DNA of 64,000 nucleotides. Origin: Liolophura sinensis. Taxonomy: Eukaryota; Mollusca; Polyplacophora; Chitonida; Chitonidae. The number at the start of each line of letters is the position of its first letter. The first letter of the stretch is position 1. A program made the position numbers and the translations under genes. The stretch covers positions 46,472,521 through 46,536,520 of the forward strand of contig NC_088302.1 in assembly GCF_032854445.1 (NCBI RefSeq). Reading direction: 5' to 3'. The notes under the pieces were generated by a model. It was not told the origin of the DNA and did no database searches. It worked only from the letters and a program-made list of their open reading frames with translations. Shown here piece after piece: positions 9,301 through 20,813 of the stretch.

Positions 9301-10811
9301 TTAAGCACATCGAAAATATTTCAGCCATATTGGCGAGGGCATTAATGCGAGAGAACATTTCGAATTTTGACCGTTATTAGAGCTTCAAACATGGAATAAG
9401 CAAAAGTTTTATTTGTGGCCAATTTCCGGAAGACCGTCTCTTTCGAAACATCTGCCATACCACCTGTTGAACTGCAGATAGCACAGTAACATGAAGCCTC
9501 AATTAATCTGTGCAAGCACCATTAGTTGCCTGCTATATCATTTGGACTATAAAAACAGACCTTTATGTGTCCTTGGCTTGTGGTTAAAGAATCACGAACA
9601 TCGTGGGCAGTGTAGGGGCACAAGTACACAGATGTCTTTTCCCCAAAATTACCTGTTTTTATCAAAGAACCAACTTCGGGTTTTGCAATCATCATACTTG
9701 ACCAAGGAAGTCCGACTGTGCATCTACATGGACGTGCATTGTATTGCTTCCCCGGTGTTATTACTTTCAGTGTTGTATGTTACATCAAAGTTTGTCCAAC
9801 TTCAAAAGTCATTTCTGTGACGATTAGTTGGTGATCTGAGATTTCACGATATGCATTAATCAAGATAGTTTCTTATATTTTACCCGACTCAAGTGGAATG
9901 AAGAGTTTTTACAGTTACCAGTACAATTCTCGGAAGACCGATTTCAAATAAAGCGAGGTGCACCATGGGAAACTGCTTTGAAATATTAGCAGGATGATGA
10001 AGAGACCAAATCTTTTATTTTTTTCGATTCGCTTTTAGCGAATTGTTTTAGCCAATAAATCCAGTTGAAGGACAATCGGCTATGCTCAGGATGTGTGGTG
10101 GTGTTGTATAGAAGCTCTCGTATGCATCTAGCAGAGAATTATCCGATCCGGAATTCCCGGATAAAATCCATCTTGTGCATTATTTGACTGTGACTGTGCA
10201 GTGATTTATTGGTCACATGGGACTCATGGGAGCCCAGAGACGATAGATGCTTCGCGTCACACGCCATTACGTTACGAAAAAAGAATTCAATAGAATTAAA
10301 GCCATGAATGGCCATGTATTTTTCGCAACTGCTTTCTTTAGCCCTCTCGCATTATACTGTTTTGAAAATTAACAGTTTACTACACAGATAACATGTGGCT
10401 TTGTTTTGCCAAATCGATCTCAGCCTGAAAGAAGTGTATGTATGCTCGGATTCCTCTAAAATATGTGAATCCGTGTCCTCGTGTCTTTCTGTATTATTGT
10501 TATCTCCTCTGAGAGCCTTCTTACGGCAACCTATTATTAAGATAGCACGAGTATTGAGTATTCGCACATCGATATCATTAGTCAATTTCCGATGTAGAAC
10601 GCCATACAAAAATGAAATTAAAGCACAGCCCAAAAGAACCGCTAGACCAGTACAATCAGGCACTCAAGCTCTCTCTTTCACAGTCAAGACCTCAAGACAA
10701 CCGCTAGACCAATACGGCCTGTAATCTACGTCTCAAGTCAAAATCTCAAAACAACCGCAACTCTTAACACTCTCGCAGCTTAACACTCAGAGCTGAACGT
10801 GGGTTCAATAA
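6315..10811. other. Long stretch without a supported feature
   Basis: I see no confident exon or repeat copy. Unrecognised open frames include 9491-9820 (plus) and 10352-10663 (minus; weak GPCR-tail resemblance, see findings). The minus-strand frame at 7465-7683 contains a Leu-His-Asn-Ile-Ala string, discussed under rejected items. A (CA/GA)-poor, AT-rich composition continues throughout. Confidence 0.5.
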
Positions 10812-10823
10812 TAATGAAAATGA

Positions 10824-11189
10824 GTGAGTGAGTGAGTGCTTGGGGTTTAACGTCGTACTCAACAATTTGTCAGTCATATGACGACGAAGGAATCATTAGG
10901 GTGCATGTACGTGTAATGTGCCTCCTTGTTGCAGGACGGATTTCCACCGCTCTTTTATTTAGTGCTGCATCACTGAGACGACTTACCGAAGGCAAGTAAG
11001 CCGCCCCGCCCGAGCCATTATACTGATACGGGTCAACCAGTCGTTGCACTATCCCCTTCATGCTGAACGCCAAGCGAGGAAGTTACAACTTCCTCTTTTA
11101 AAGTCTTAGGTGTGACTCGACCAAGGATTGATCCTGGATCTACCGGTCCCGAAGCGGACGCTCTACCAACTGTGCTATCCGGGCCGGTC
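10824..11189 (-). repeat. SINE B, full-length reference copy with perfect 12-bp duplication
   Basis: Read on the minus strand: tRNA-like head (ATAGCACAGTTGGTAGAGCG A-box region, GGTCGAGTCACACC B-box region), body AAGAGGAAGTTGTAACTTCC, 'GGGCGGGGCGGCTTACTTGC', GCAACAAGGAGGCACATTAC, then CATATGACTGACAAATTG and 'GTACGACGTTAAACCCCAAG' with a CACTCACTCACTCACTCA tail. TAATGAAAATGA flanks it at 10812-10823 and 11190-11201. This is the best preserved B copy in the window. Confidence 0.95.
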
Positions 11190-11201
11190 TAATGAAAATG
11201 A

Positions 11202-14200
11202 AGCGGAGGGATCATCAAGTGAATCCTGAATATCTAAACATTCCGCTCGCTACCATTTATATTTTTAGAAATGAAGTGGTTAGTCACTTGATAATAATCT
11301 CGGCATGTGGATCAAAAGCTTGTGAAACCTTTCACATTAACGAGGGAGATGCCTCGGCTTCATTATTAATAACCGCATCTCTTGTTCAGTCATCCACCAA
11401 AAGCAGTTTAGTCTTCAATCTTCGATCCTAAAAACAAATGCTACATCACATGTACATCTACATATGTACGAGAAAAGGCTTCAAAACATCCGTGACATTA
11501 GCGCAGTGATATGACACAAACAATTGTCTGCAACAACGGGGCTATCACAAACTATTTCCTTTCACTCTTCTCGGTGAGGTTTTATTGAACCTTTTGCCCT
11601 AAACAGCTTCAATATTTCTGACATAAGCTACTGATTGATCAAATGATAAGTGTTAAGGCAAGATGACATATTTCATTTTCCGAATCATCCAAGAGGAAGA
11701 GTTAACGCAAATAAATTTTCTGTGGTGCATACAGTTGTACTACATGAAACGTATACATTAAGAAAAAAGTGAAGAATGATGGGGTTTCTATTTTGACCCA
11801 GATATCGGTCATGTAGACAAGTGATCAATGCCACATCGCGATTCTACAGAATTTTATCAGCAAACATCATGACGTTGCCATTTTGGCAACCAGCATCGTA
11901 CAAAAATACATTACGGGCTCTGTTTTATTACAGGTAACATTTTACATCTGGCTACATTTTCACACAGATTTTAAAGGAAAGGCCCATCAACCCAAATAAC
12001 GGAATGTGCCAGACTTACAGATTTACAAATTTACAGAAAATCAATACTTAAGTATACCTTAAAACTGACTACTAATTATAAGCCGTTTTAACATCGTACG
12101 TATATTTTTAGATCTTGTGACAAAGACGTAAGATCAAGCTCTGAAATACGGAGAAATCAAACTGAAAGTTCAAGTTCTCCAAAATAATCAGGCTGTTTCT
12201 TTAGGTACAATTAATATCAAAAGTCTAATTGTTCGATAACATCGTGAATTTTGTCCAAGTATAAATATGGTTTGATATGTGGTATAAATGCATATAATTC
12301 ATGCGACCCGGCACAAAAATTGATGTTGTTTGACACTGAGGCCACTCTTTAAATGACTGGCCCAAGCACGTTAAAAACACCTCTTGAAAAATTCGACAAA
12401 AAGATCGACCCAGGTTAAACCATGGGATGCCATCCGTTTGACCGAAATCAAAGGATGGGATGTCAAATTTTCACGACCCAACAGACAGACCGACCCGCAG
12501 ACAGACAGAGTGACTTAAGGAGCTTGTCGCCACAGTTACAAAGTGAGACAATGTTTATGCACAACATGGATGGCTACTTGGCCTGAGTTTGTTACTTGGA
12601 TTGTAGCCACGGATATCTGATTGGTCAATGAGTCATTGCAATGAGAGTTTCACTCACAAACTCTAGGATATGCTATCCTTGTTACCAGATCATGCTAGTA
12701 TTGTAGTCGTCAGATAGAAAGTGGGCGTGTGAAACGACTGCGCATTAACAGAGTTCTGCCATCATTAAAATCAATCCCTACAACTGACAGAGAAAAGCTT
12801 TTAATAGCCTCGGTAGTCGTCTAACAAGGGGGATAGTTTTGACACATTGTCAGCAGCTCTGTAGCAATCGCTAATGAAGTGGCTTCTTCACTTTTCCATT
12901 GTCTAAACGAATTTACACTGACGGATTTACAGGAAAAGATAATAAATGTTCCAGCAGGCCATCACTGACATGACTGAGATGTTCGCGTCAGGTGTTTACA
13001 GTGGAGAAAAGTCTAAATATACTTATATCGAGAATGTCCAGCAGCCGCTTGCCTGGAAGAATGTTCGACATGCTATACGCTGAGTATTTTAAAAAACAAA
13101 GGAATCTAAATGCAAACGACCGAAAACCTGACAGCATGTGTAAAGGTACAAAAGACACAAAACATGGCAGCCCTTTATATTTGCATTATAATATTTTGGT
13201 ATTGTGAGAATTTGTATAAATTCTTTGCAAACATGGCGTTAAGGGTGTGAAAAGAATATTATAGATCCACGCCAAATTTGTGTTCGCTACGCTCCAGATG
13301 TATTCTGTGTGGCATTTTAAATCAGTGCTTTTTGCGATGCTGTAGTTAGGTATTTCAAATTTAATTTTATGTTTATTGTATAAGAGCTATGTTTAATGAT
13401 GGTTAAATGCAGTGTATATTAGAAATAAAGTCATTGTGAATTTCTAAATTTAGCTGATTTTTGTTTATTTTAATTGGTTTTAATTGGTCATTTTAGGGGT
13501 TTTGATTTTGAATTCAGCAATTCTCTTGTTGAAAGACAACTGTTTCTTGTTTATAACATGTTGATGATATGGCTGATATACTGCCCATGTAGCATGAAGT
13601 CATACGCATTCATCCATTCAGAAGATTTAACACAAAAAGTTTATATGGATAAAATATTTAATGTGGTTTGGAATGTTAACTGTACTTGTTTTCATAGCCG
13701 GTTTTTAGTTAAGCTGGAACATTAGCAATCATCTGATAGATTCAACAGCTTGAGCATGATAAAGTCAAATTGGTGGGTTGCTCGTTAGCACCAGGTTCCA
13801 CTGAATGTGATCCTGACGTCGAACTGTTGGTTGTATTGTCCGGGACCTTCGACATTCCGAATAAGTACACCTCATTCCAGAAGTGCGCTCCAGTAATTTC
13901 CCGCAACACTGTTATGTGGAATGAAAACCTTTTTACCTCTATCATATTTCCATTTCAAATCCCATTTTATTATTTTTTCACAACATCCATGGCTAGGCTA
14001 ATCAGTATTCAAAGAAGCACGCAGTGACGCATTCAACATCCATTGATTTATTTACAAATCCTGCGTTCCAACCAAATATGATGGGGAAGGAACGCGACTG
14101 GTGATAAATAAAGAAAGGGTAACAATCAATCAATGCAGAGCAATCAGTCAGCATTAACTTTTATATGCCGTGAATTTGAAATGGCAAAAGCACAGCATTT

Positions 14201-14302
14201 CGTCTTTTCAAAACATGCGTGACCTGTCAGTTTCGGAATTACATATTAACTACAATGTTAATTACGACAGATATAATATTCACATGCACGTAAGCAGATA
14301 GA
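11202..14302. other. No supported gene; a CAGA-rich patch near 12.5 kb
   Basis: The only structured piece is 12475-12515, an imperfect CAGACAGACCGACC-type tract after an AAATTTTCACGACCC segment. Similar CAGA-rich tracts near 18.2 and 21.4 kb suggest a shared repeat with a CAGA tail. Open frames at 12992-13207 and 13474-14027 show no family signature. Confidence 0.45.
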
Positions 14303-14395
14303 TCTGTCAGCAACCCAAAATAATGTCGCCTTTCTACAAGTGAAATATTCTTGATTGCGGCGAAAATCAAAAAAAAATATAATAATAATAATAAT
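14303..14395 (+). repeat. SINE A, diverged 3' fragment
   Basis: GATCTGTCAGCAACCC is followed by AATGTCGCCTTTCTACAAGT and GAAATATTCTTGATTGCGGC, ending in an A-rich and AAT-repeat tail. The order matches SINE A, but the central core is partly deleted. Confidence 0.65.
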
Positions 14396-15153
14396 TGGCA
14401 ACCATTTGGGCGATGGTTACTTCTCTGTACCATTGTCCTCTAAGGATGCATATAAGGCCGAGAGTAGTTAACGTGGGCAGTTCTTATGTGCTTTTAATAG
14501 CAGAAGATTTGTGGTAGTTTTCCTTTATTTCACTTGGTAGAATGCTAGACATGGGATCATGAAATTCGACTCAATTCTTCTACTAGAACATCTTTGCCAC
14601 AGTCATAATGATAAATCCCGCTTATCGCGCGAAATAAAAGTCATGGATACATTTAAGGAAATGCCACAGGTATGCGTGAGTAAAGATTTGGCGATCTCGA
14701 ATTGGAGATCGTCTTTGGCGCCCATCAGGTCAAGTCTAATCATAGTTCAAACAGACACTTCGTTTGCTATGAACTCGATACATAAATCGTTGATAATGGC
14801 AGCATACATCTATTGGGAATATAAATAAATAGATATATAAAGAATAGGTATTAATATGCAGAAAACACAAAGTACTCAAAAACAAAAACCCATATACCTG
14901 AAGGATATAACGAATTACCTATAATTTCATCTACAAACAACGCATAGTTTTTCGACAAATATATAATGAATGCTACAATAATATCTTACACCTACAACTA
15001 CATAAAGATACCAAAATGCATGCCAAATTAAATCTCTACAGTGGTACATATGCCTTGGTTTAGTTCCTTCGGTGTTATTTTTGAAGGGAAATTTATACTT
15101 ATGTTTTTAGCTGGCGTATTTTGTGCAGCACAATGTTAAGAACCATTGGACAA
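14396..15153. other. No recognised feature
   Basis: AT-rich. The plus-strand open frame at 14559-14828 has no recognisable domain or splice context. Confidence 0.5.
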
Positions 15154-15330
15154 TGGAAAGAGAATTACATAGTATGACCTATAAAATTGCACAGCGATTG
15201 TGTTCTCTCAGTTGGCGTCTGGCTGAGCTAGAACACAAAAGAGTGCGAGGTGTTTTCTACGTTCATGCAGACATATTGAACTGCACCAATACAATGATCA
15301 GAGTAGCTGGAAGTGGTCATATGATCTGCA
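15154..15330 (+). repeat. Unnamed dispersed repeat, copy 1
   Basis: Matches 16577-16754 in the same orientation. Shared landmarks are ACAGCGATTGT, then a TTGGCGTCTGGCTGAGCTA-type segment, 'GAACTGCACCAATACAATG' and GGAAGTGGTCATATGATCTG. It explains most of the plus-strand open frame at 15123-15464. It abuts family D sequence at its right end, so it may be part of a larger composite element. Confidence 0.8.
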
Positions 15331-15507
15331 TATTAACATACAACAACATAAAACAAGGCAAACCCCATGCCTGGCTCAACGGCAGAATCCTGCTTTATGC
15401 AGGAATACAATGTAATAAAAGACTTACAGCATATAGAGTAAAACCAGAGTGGTGTGGTAGTTAACAAACGGCCCCTTGTAAATTTAAATACGGCCTGTTG
15501 TAAGTTT
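15331..15507 (+). repeat. Family D, partial
   Basis: CAGAATCCTGCTTTATGCAG, AAAAGACTTACAGCATATAG and AGTAAAACCAGAGTGGTGTG are the D landmarks. It then degenerates (AACAAACGGCCCCTTGTAAA) and stops where SINE C begins. Upstream of the usual D start it carries CATACAACAACATAAAACAA and CCCCATGCCTGGCTCAACGG, which may be a longer version of the D 5' end. Confidence 0.65.
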
Positions 15508-15714
15508 AAAGATTTTTAAAAGGATGCTTGTTGCTGCCCCGCTTGGCGCTCTCCAATAAGAGGTTAGATCAAGGAAGCAGAATTGGCCCGATGTCAGTAT
15601 AATATGACAGGGTGGGGGGTCTGGTGTCCTCGGCATAATACTTCAGTGGCGGCAGTACTTTAGCGACATGGACTCGCCCTGCCACAAGAAGACAGGGTGT
15701 ATGTATACTGTTCT
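15508..15714 (+). repeat. SINE C, headless copy
   Basis: It has the C-family body: TGCTTGTTGCTGCCCCGCTT, GGTTAGATCAAGGAAGCAG, GATGTCAGTATAATATGACA, 'CTTCAGTGGCGGCAGTACTT' and GACTCGCCCTGCCACAAGAA. The tRNA head and the 3' module are missing. It matches 34820-35161 and 42231-42598. Confidence 0.8.
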
Positions 15715-15819
15715 TGTAAGTGCTTAGAAAGTAGCAATATAGACACCCTACAGCAGCATGGCCTAAGCAGAATAAAGTGAAAACTTAGATTTGGTAGCAA
15801 AGGTACCAAACAGCTCGCC

Positions 15820-16410
15820 TGTAGGAGACACGTGAATGCAAAACCTCGGCTTAATACTTACCTGTATTGAAATCGTAAATTTGGTTATTTACAGTAACTA
15901 ATATGCACACAGAGGATCAAGGATGGGATATCCTCCTTGTGTCACAGTGCGTTACATGCATGTAAAACTTCAGGCCAATACATGCGGTACTTATTTAGAT
16001 ACCACCCCTAAATTTTTTTAACTTTCATTCTAACACACAGTTGACGAAGTGAGAAATTTGGTAACTTAATATTCACATTAAATTAAATAACGGTATTTAA
16101 TATTCACACACCGTATCAGCGATGGAATATCCTCCTCGTGTTATTATGTTCTACATGTGTGCAAAAGCTGGGTTTAATACATACAGCACTTTTTGAGATA
16201 ATACCCCAAACATTTTGTTTAACATTGTAAAACACATCACATTAAGTCGGGAATTCAGTAATTTACGGTATTTAATACGTATACACCAAATCAATTATGG
16301 AATATTCCCTCGTGTTATTGTGCTCTACGTATATGCAAACCCTGATCTCAATACCGGCAGTACTTTTGAGACATCACCCGTAACGTTTTGTTTAACATTG
16401 CTTTCCCTGT
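15820..16410 (+). repeat. Degenerate tandem array, period about 175-200 bp, 3-4 units
   Basis: Repeating landmarks: GGAATATCCTCCTCGTG-like segments start near 15927, 16125 and 16301. Each is followed by TGTTATG-type, TACATG(T)(G)TGCAAA, TTTAATAC and GCACTTTTGAGA segments, with an AACATTTTGTTTAACATTG end in the last two. A partial unit seems to precede them near 15830. Divergence is high, so the array is old. Confidence 0.7.
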
Positions 16411-16576
16411 GATTGCACGTCGACGCCGACGCACGGGGCACGTCATAAGCTACGCGTGTACTTTGTACAGGCGAGCTTAAATTCAGTGATGTTAACTGAG
16501 ATATATTAGAACTACTACCACATTTCACTGGGAACTCACCTGCTCTAGTATGAGAACTGGGAAATTCCTATTAATG

Positions 16577-16754
16577 AAAATGGAAACATAATTGCAGAAT
16601 ATGTCCTCCAAATACAGCGATTGTTTTCCCTCAGCTGGTATCTGACTGAGCTATAACACAGGTAAAGAGAGCCAGGTGTTTCTACGTACATCCAGACAAG
16701 TCGAACTGCACCAATGAAATGGTCAGGGTAGTTGGAAGTGGTTATATGTTCTGC
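16577..16754 (+). repeat. Unnamed dispersed repeat, copy 2
   Basis: Same orientation and order as 15154-15330: ATACAGCGATTGTTTTCCCT, GTATCTGACTGAGCTATAAC, 'GAACTGCACCAATGAAATGG', GGAAGTGGTTATATGTTCTG. The pair is about 1.42 kb apart, with SINE C and the ~180-bp array between. Confidence 0.8.
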
Positions 16755-17303
16755 TTTCCAGGTCAACGTAACTGTTCAGTTAACATGTTCTGTTAACGAG
16801 AGTAACTTTGGCGCGCAAAAACTGCTAACTTGTTTGCATGATCCACCCCACTGTGCCACAGGTCACAAGAGGTTCTGTCAACATTAACCAGCTGATATCC
16901 GCTTTGTAGGTCCACCGTTGGTTTACGACAAATAAACAAACGGATGATCATTTGCTCCCGATGCCGGCGTCAGCTGTCTCTGTCGCTTTTCATCATGTCA
17001 CCACTAGAATGCTCAAAACACTACCGGCACTGATTTGGGGTTGCTCTCCAGGGATGCTGTGGAACAACATCAATAGCAACAGCATCCCGTTGTGTCTAAA
17101 GTCCTGCTGTTATGATTCTTTCGTCATTTTTAATAACATGCCATACACAGAGTCTCAGGGTTCATACAGTATAAATTACGGCCCAGGGATAGTAATATCC
17201 ATACCATCTGATATACGTTTTTAATTCAGAGTGCGTCAGAATAAAATGCCATTGCCCTGAGCTTTCCATTTCATATGAATGTTTCCAATTACTTGAGTTG
17301 CAG
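16755..17303. other. No recognised feature
   Basis: The plus-strand open frame 16952-17224 shows no domain. The right end (GTTTCCAATTACTTGAGTTG, then CAG at 17301-17303) is a weak pyrimidine tract and acceptor for the candidate exon that follows. Confidence 0.45.
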
Positions 17304-17594
17304 GTCGCTTATAGCTGTGTAGTGGTACCATGTCGGGAGGCTGAACATTTTGCTTGCTGTATGTTTAATGAACATGAACAATACGCCAAACGCCGGATGA
17401 GGCGATCTAGCAAAATGGTGTACATGTTCAGAAATGGCGATGGAAAACATAGAATTTGCTACAGGGCGAAGCTGCCAAAGCTGAAGCAACGTATTCTGTA
17501 CGACGTCTCAAAGAATGATTCGCGTCTGTCTCTTTCCTTCATCAGTAGACTAGGATTACTCAAAAATAAATGTATGATCCGTGCACAGATTTGA
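17304..17594 (+). CDS. Possible doublecortin-domain exon or pseudo-exon
   Basis: An open frame runs from an acceptor-like CAG (17301-17303) to a TGA at 17592. From about 17406 it reads R-S-S-K-M-V-Y-M-F-R-N-G-D-G, which resembles the first strand and turn of doublecortin (DCX) domains (K/R-x-V-x-F-Y-R-N-G-D), microtubule-binding modules of the cytoskeleton. About 15 residues later L-K-Q-R-I-L-Y-D-V-S-K-N falls where DCX domains have F-x-x-L-L-x-D-x-T. The closing 'avR-x-L-y-t-x-d-G' part is absent, replaced by a run to the stop, so the gene may be broken or the exon may end earlier at a donor I cannot fix. No neighbouring DCX exon was found. The similarity is by eye only; chance is possible. 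Confidence 0.3.
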   Translation, partial: VAYSCVVVPCREAEHFACCMFNEHEQYAKRRMRRSSKMVYMFRNGDGKHRICYRAKLPKLKQRILYDVSKNDSRLSLSFISRLGLLKNKCMIRAQI

Positions 17595-20500
17595 TTAAAT
17601 CTGCATTTGGGGAGAGCTGTTGTTGACATTCATTAGATTGAACTAAAACACTGTTGTTCCAAGAAAGAAAGAGGAAATTGCCACAGCAATATATCCTGTT
17701 TCTGTTGACTCTGATCGTATTAGTCACTTTCGGGTGATTTCTTTGAGTATTGGGCGAATTGGTATTCAGATGATGTATTAAACCAACAAAACTGCGGCAA
17801 AACAGCACGCCTTGTTGAGTCATATGTGGCCAAAAATCCAATAATGTGACGTATAATATTTGAAACATCCTCCGAGTCTGAAGGCTGCATTAAATTTCTC
17901 ACGGTCGATGACTGACAAATGAACCACCTTTAAAACTACATTTTACTACCCAATATCCAATAATTACGTAAAACATTGGTTGAACATTCTAACCAGCCTA
18001 ATATGCAAACTTGTGCACGGATCAGACAGGTTTTCGGTCTGTGAAAGGCCAAATAATAATCCCGTAATTCCCTCATTACGCACAAGCTCTGCATGGATTG
18101 GGCTGCTTTTCAAAATGTATCTATGATTCCGTACAGCGACATTTTATTAAAGTAGGATACTGCAAGAAAACCAAAGGTGACAGACAGGCAAACAAACAGA
18201 CACAGGGACGGTCAAATCCAAATTGATATGCCTCCTTTTCGTTGGCTGGTATGAGCAAAACTCATGTTGGGCATGTCTTTATTTGTACAATCAAAGTACA
18301 GCAACATCTGAATACTACATTACATGACTGAGTTCAGCCAAGGTACAAGCCATCATTCAGAACCCTGAACAGCGGGTTATTAAGAGATGAATAAAGAGTG
18401 AGTTAGACAGTTGATGGTACAGCACTGTGATAGGATCTGGAAGCCATGGTTCTTTACCACTCATGGTAACATATAAGGTCGAGAAGGCACGCACCAATTG
18501 TTATTATGCACAATTATAACAGCCAAGTCCGGGAAAATGACACTGTTTAATTACCGATAATGAGATCAAGACGAATGTCATCCCATACGATTACATACAG
18601 CATAAATAATGGAAAGGGGATGATGTTACATCCTATTACAATATATGTACAATATTCTGACAGACTCGGAGCTTGCTATTTCACAAGCAGAAGAGTAGAA
18701 GCGCTATGCTTTTTTCCCAGTACTTATTCCCACAATCTACCAATCGTTTTGCCGATGCATGGGGCAATCCGATTAAGATTGTACAGCATTCCAACCCCTC
18801 ATAGATCTGCGTACAGCTCCGTGCTGAAAAAAGGTGGACAAACATCAATACTAAGTTCATGGCACCGGCAAACCATTGTTACATAACATTAAAACGACTC
18901 GTGTCATAATTTGTTGGGGTAACCCGAAAAATTTCACAACATGAAAATCATGCTGAGGCTCATAGACCCTACAAACCTATAACACGTACCAGCAAAACCT
19001 CTTGACTGAATCAGTTGTGGTTGGATTCGATCACCTGACATAATTATTCAAGAACTAGCTTCCCGAAGTTTCTCTTGTATTGACAACCGTCACTCAAAAT
19101 AAACAGCAAAGGATTATTTTGAAGCAAGTATTATTATAAAAGATTTAATGAAGTTTTCCTCTCCCTCCTTCCGACATTCCCAACTGCAAATAAACTTAAA
19201 AAAAAGAGTTGAATAAAAAGGCTAAGTCAAAATAAAGACAATAGTTGACGACCGGGATGGCGTTGTCTGGCACAGTGCCAGCACAGTAGAGACACGATGT
19301 CAGTCCAGTAGAGAAATATGTACCTTCACTTTATAAGTATATCAAAACCAATATTCCATGGATTTTGTTCCATAGAATCAGCCCAGTCAAGTATATCAAG
19401 TAAAGAATAGTAGACCAGGCTGACTCAATTACAGTCCAGCCTAGACTTAATGGCAGGCTCCCGGGAACCCAATAACAGTGTCCCAAAATGTGTAGCTGAT
19501 TTTCGTGCTGAACTAGCTGAAGAGAACTGAAAAGCATTCAACCATTTTTTTACTTAAGACAGGTTTTTCATAAGTTAGTTCAGTTAGATTTTTAACATGA
19601 TGAAATAATTAACTTCACTCGTAAAGACCAATCTGATTTGAGACCATTGGGTGAAAACACACAACGTTTGCTTGAAATGGAATTGAGTTTAATAGTATAT
19701 TGGTCGGTAAAAAATGCAAAAGCTACTTCAAATACGTGCGCCCCGTTCTCTTTTCGTGGGGCTTTGGAGACAATAAGCGATTGACGACGCTCGTGCAGTG
19801 TAGCTTTCGTTAGGAATCACTGTAAATCAGTTGAGTTCGCATGTTGTTACACGTGCAAATGTTGCGCTAGTTGCTAGCCAACGCACCACGCCGTTACCAT
19901 CTTTAAAGCAAATGTTTATGTCCTTAATACATCCTCAACTCGACTCTACAATGACAACAACTCGCCGTCTTCTTATTCACAAGCTCTGTTCACGGGGTGT
20001 ACGATACAAGTCGCTGTGTAAACGGGTAGCGTCCTCATTGACAACACTGAACAGAAACACCTGGGTATTCACGATGCAAAAGCTGGCTAAAGTATAAAAA
20101 CAACACTGTCTCTCTTCAGAAAGCAAACCTATTCGCCCTTTTGTAAGAAAAAGCGTAAACAGAAGCTAGCTGCTTTGCAAACGAAGCATCCACAAAGATT
20201 AACTGCCTTGATTAACCTTTTCGCGTTCGTTGCTTAGACACGTCAGTTTATATTTGGCACTTCAAACCTTTGGTCGGAAGTTATTGCTGTTTCTGATGGG
20301 TTACGTGTCAACACATTGACAGTTTTAAACAAGCATACTATAGTTTAGTGTTGGTAGGATGCCTGATGAGATCTAATAGATTGTTACACCTTCAAAAGCA
20401 ATCCAGCTGTCAGATACCACCTTTAAAATGATGTTCCTTGAGAAGGAAGATTATTTACAGTTTCATAATTAGTCTGTCATGAGTTTTTAACACAACTTTC

Positions 20501-20751
20501 ACCAATAAATATCAGGGAAGGTCTTATTTCAAACGTCCCTTTCGCAGAACAAACTATATATCAAGTCATAAACTCAGGTATAGATAGATTTACGCTGTTT
20601 AATGAACAAAAATTTTCTAAAGTTCTGAGTGGAGCCTGGATATTCAATGTATGACCCTCTCAATCTTTTACCTGCACTGTCACAGAGATGTATACCCTTA
20701 TGCACTTATCGATCTGGAAAGTTGGCATTAATTTAATGAAACCAAAAAGCA
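17595..20751. other. No supported gene; CAGA-tailed repeat piece at 18185-18260
   Basis: GACAGACAGGCAAACAAACA, GACACAGGGACGGTCAAATC and ATATGCCTCC look like the end of a dispersed repeat related to 21365-21460. Open frames at 18560-18886 and 19831-20097 (plus) and 17560-17868 (minus) have no recognised domain. Confidence 0.45.
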
Positions 20752-20813
20752 TTTGACTGGTGATATACGTCGTACTCACTTATACCGATAGCGGCCAGCA
20801 TTATGTTGAGAGG
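20752..20813 (-). repeat. SINE A, short fragment
   Basis: TTTGACTGGTGATATACGTC, GTACTCACTTATACCGATAG and CGGCCAGCATTATGTTGAGA. The AAGAATATTT step is deleted. Truncated at both ends. Confidence 0.75.

Noticed and set aside
10670-10800. Repeated ACCGCTAGACCA words, tested as a tRNA gene or array
   Set aside because: Only two short copies exist, with no cloverleaf and no continuing period.
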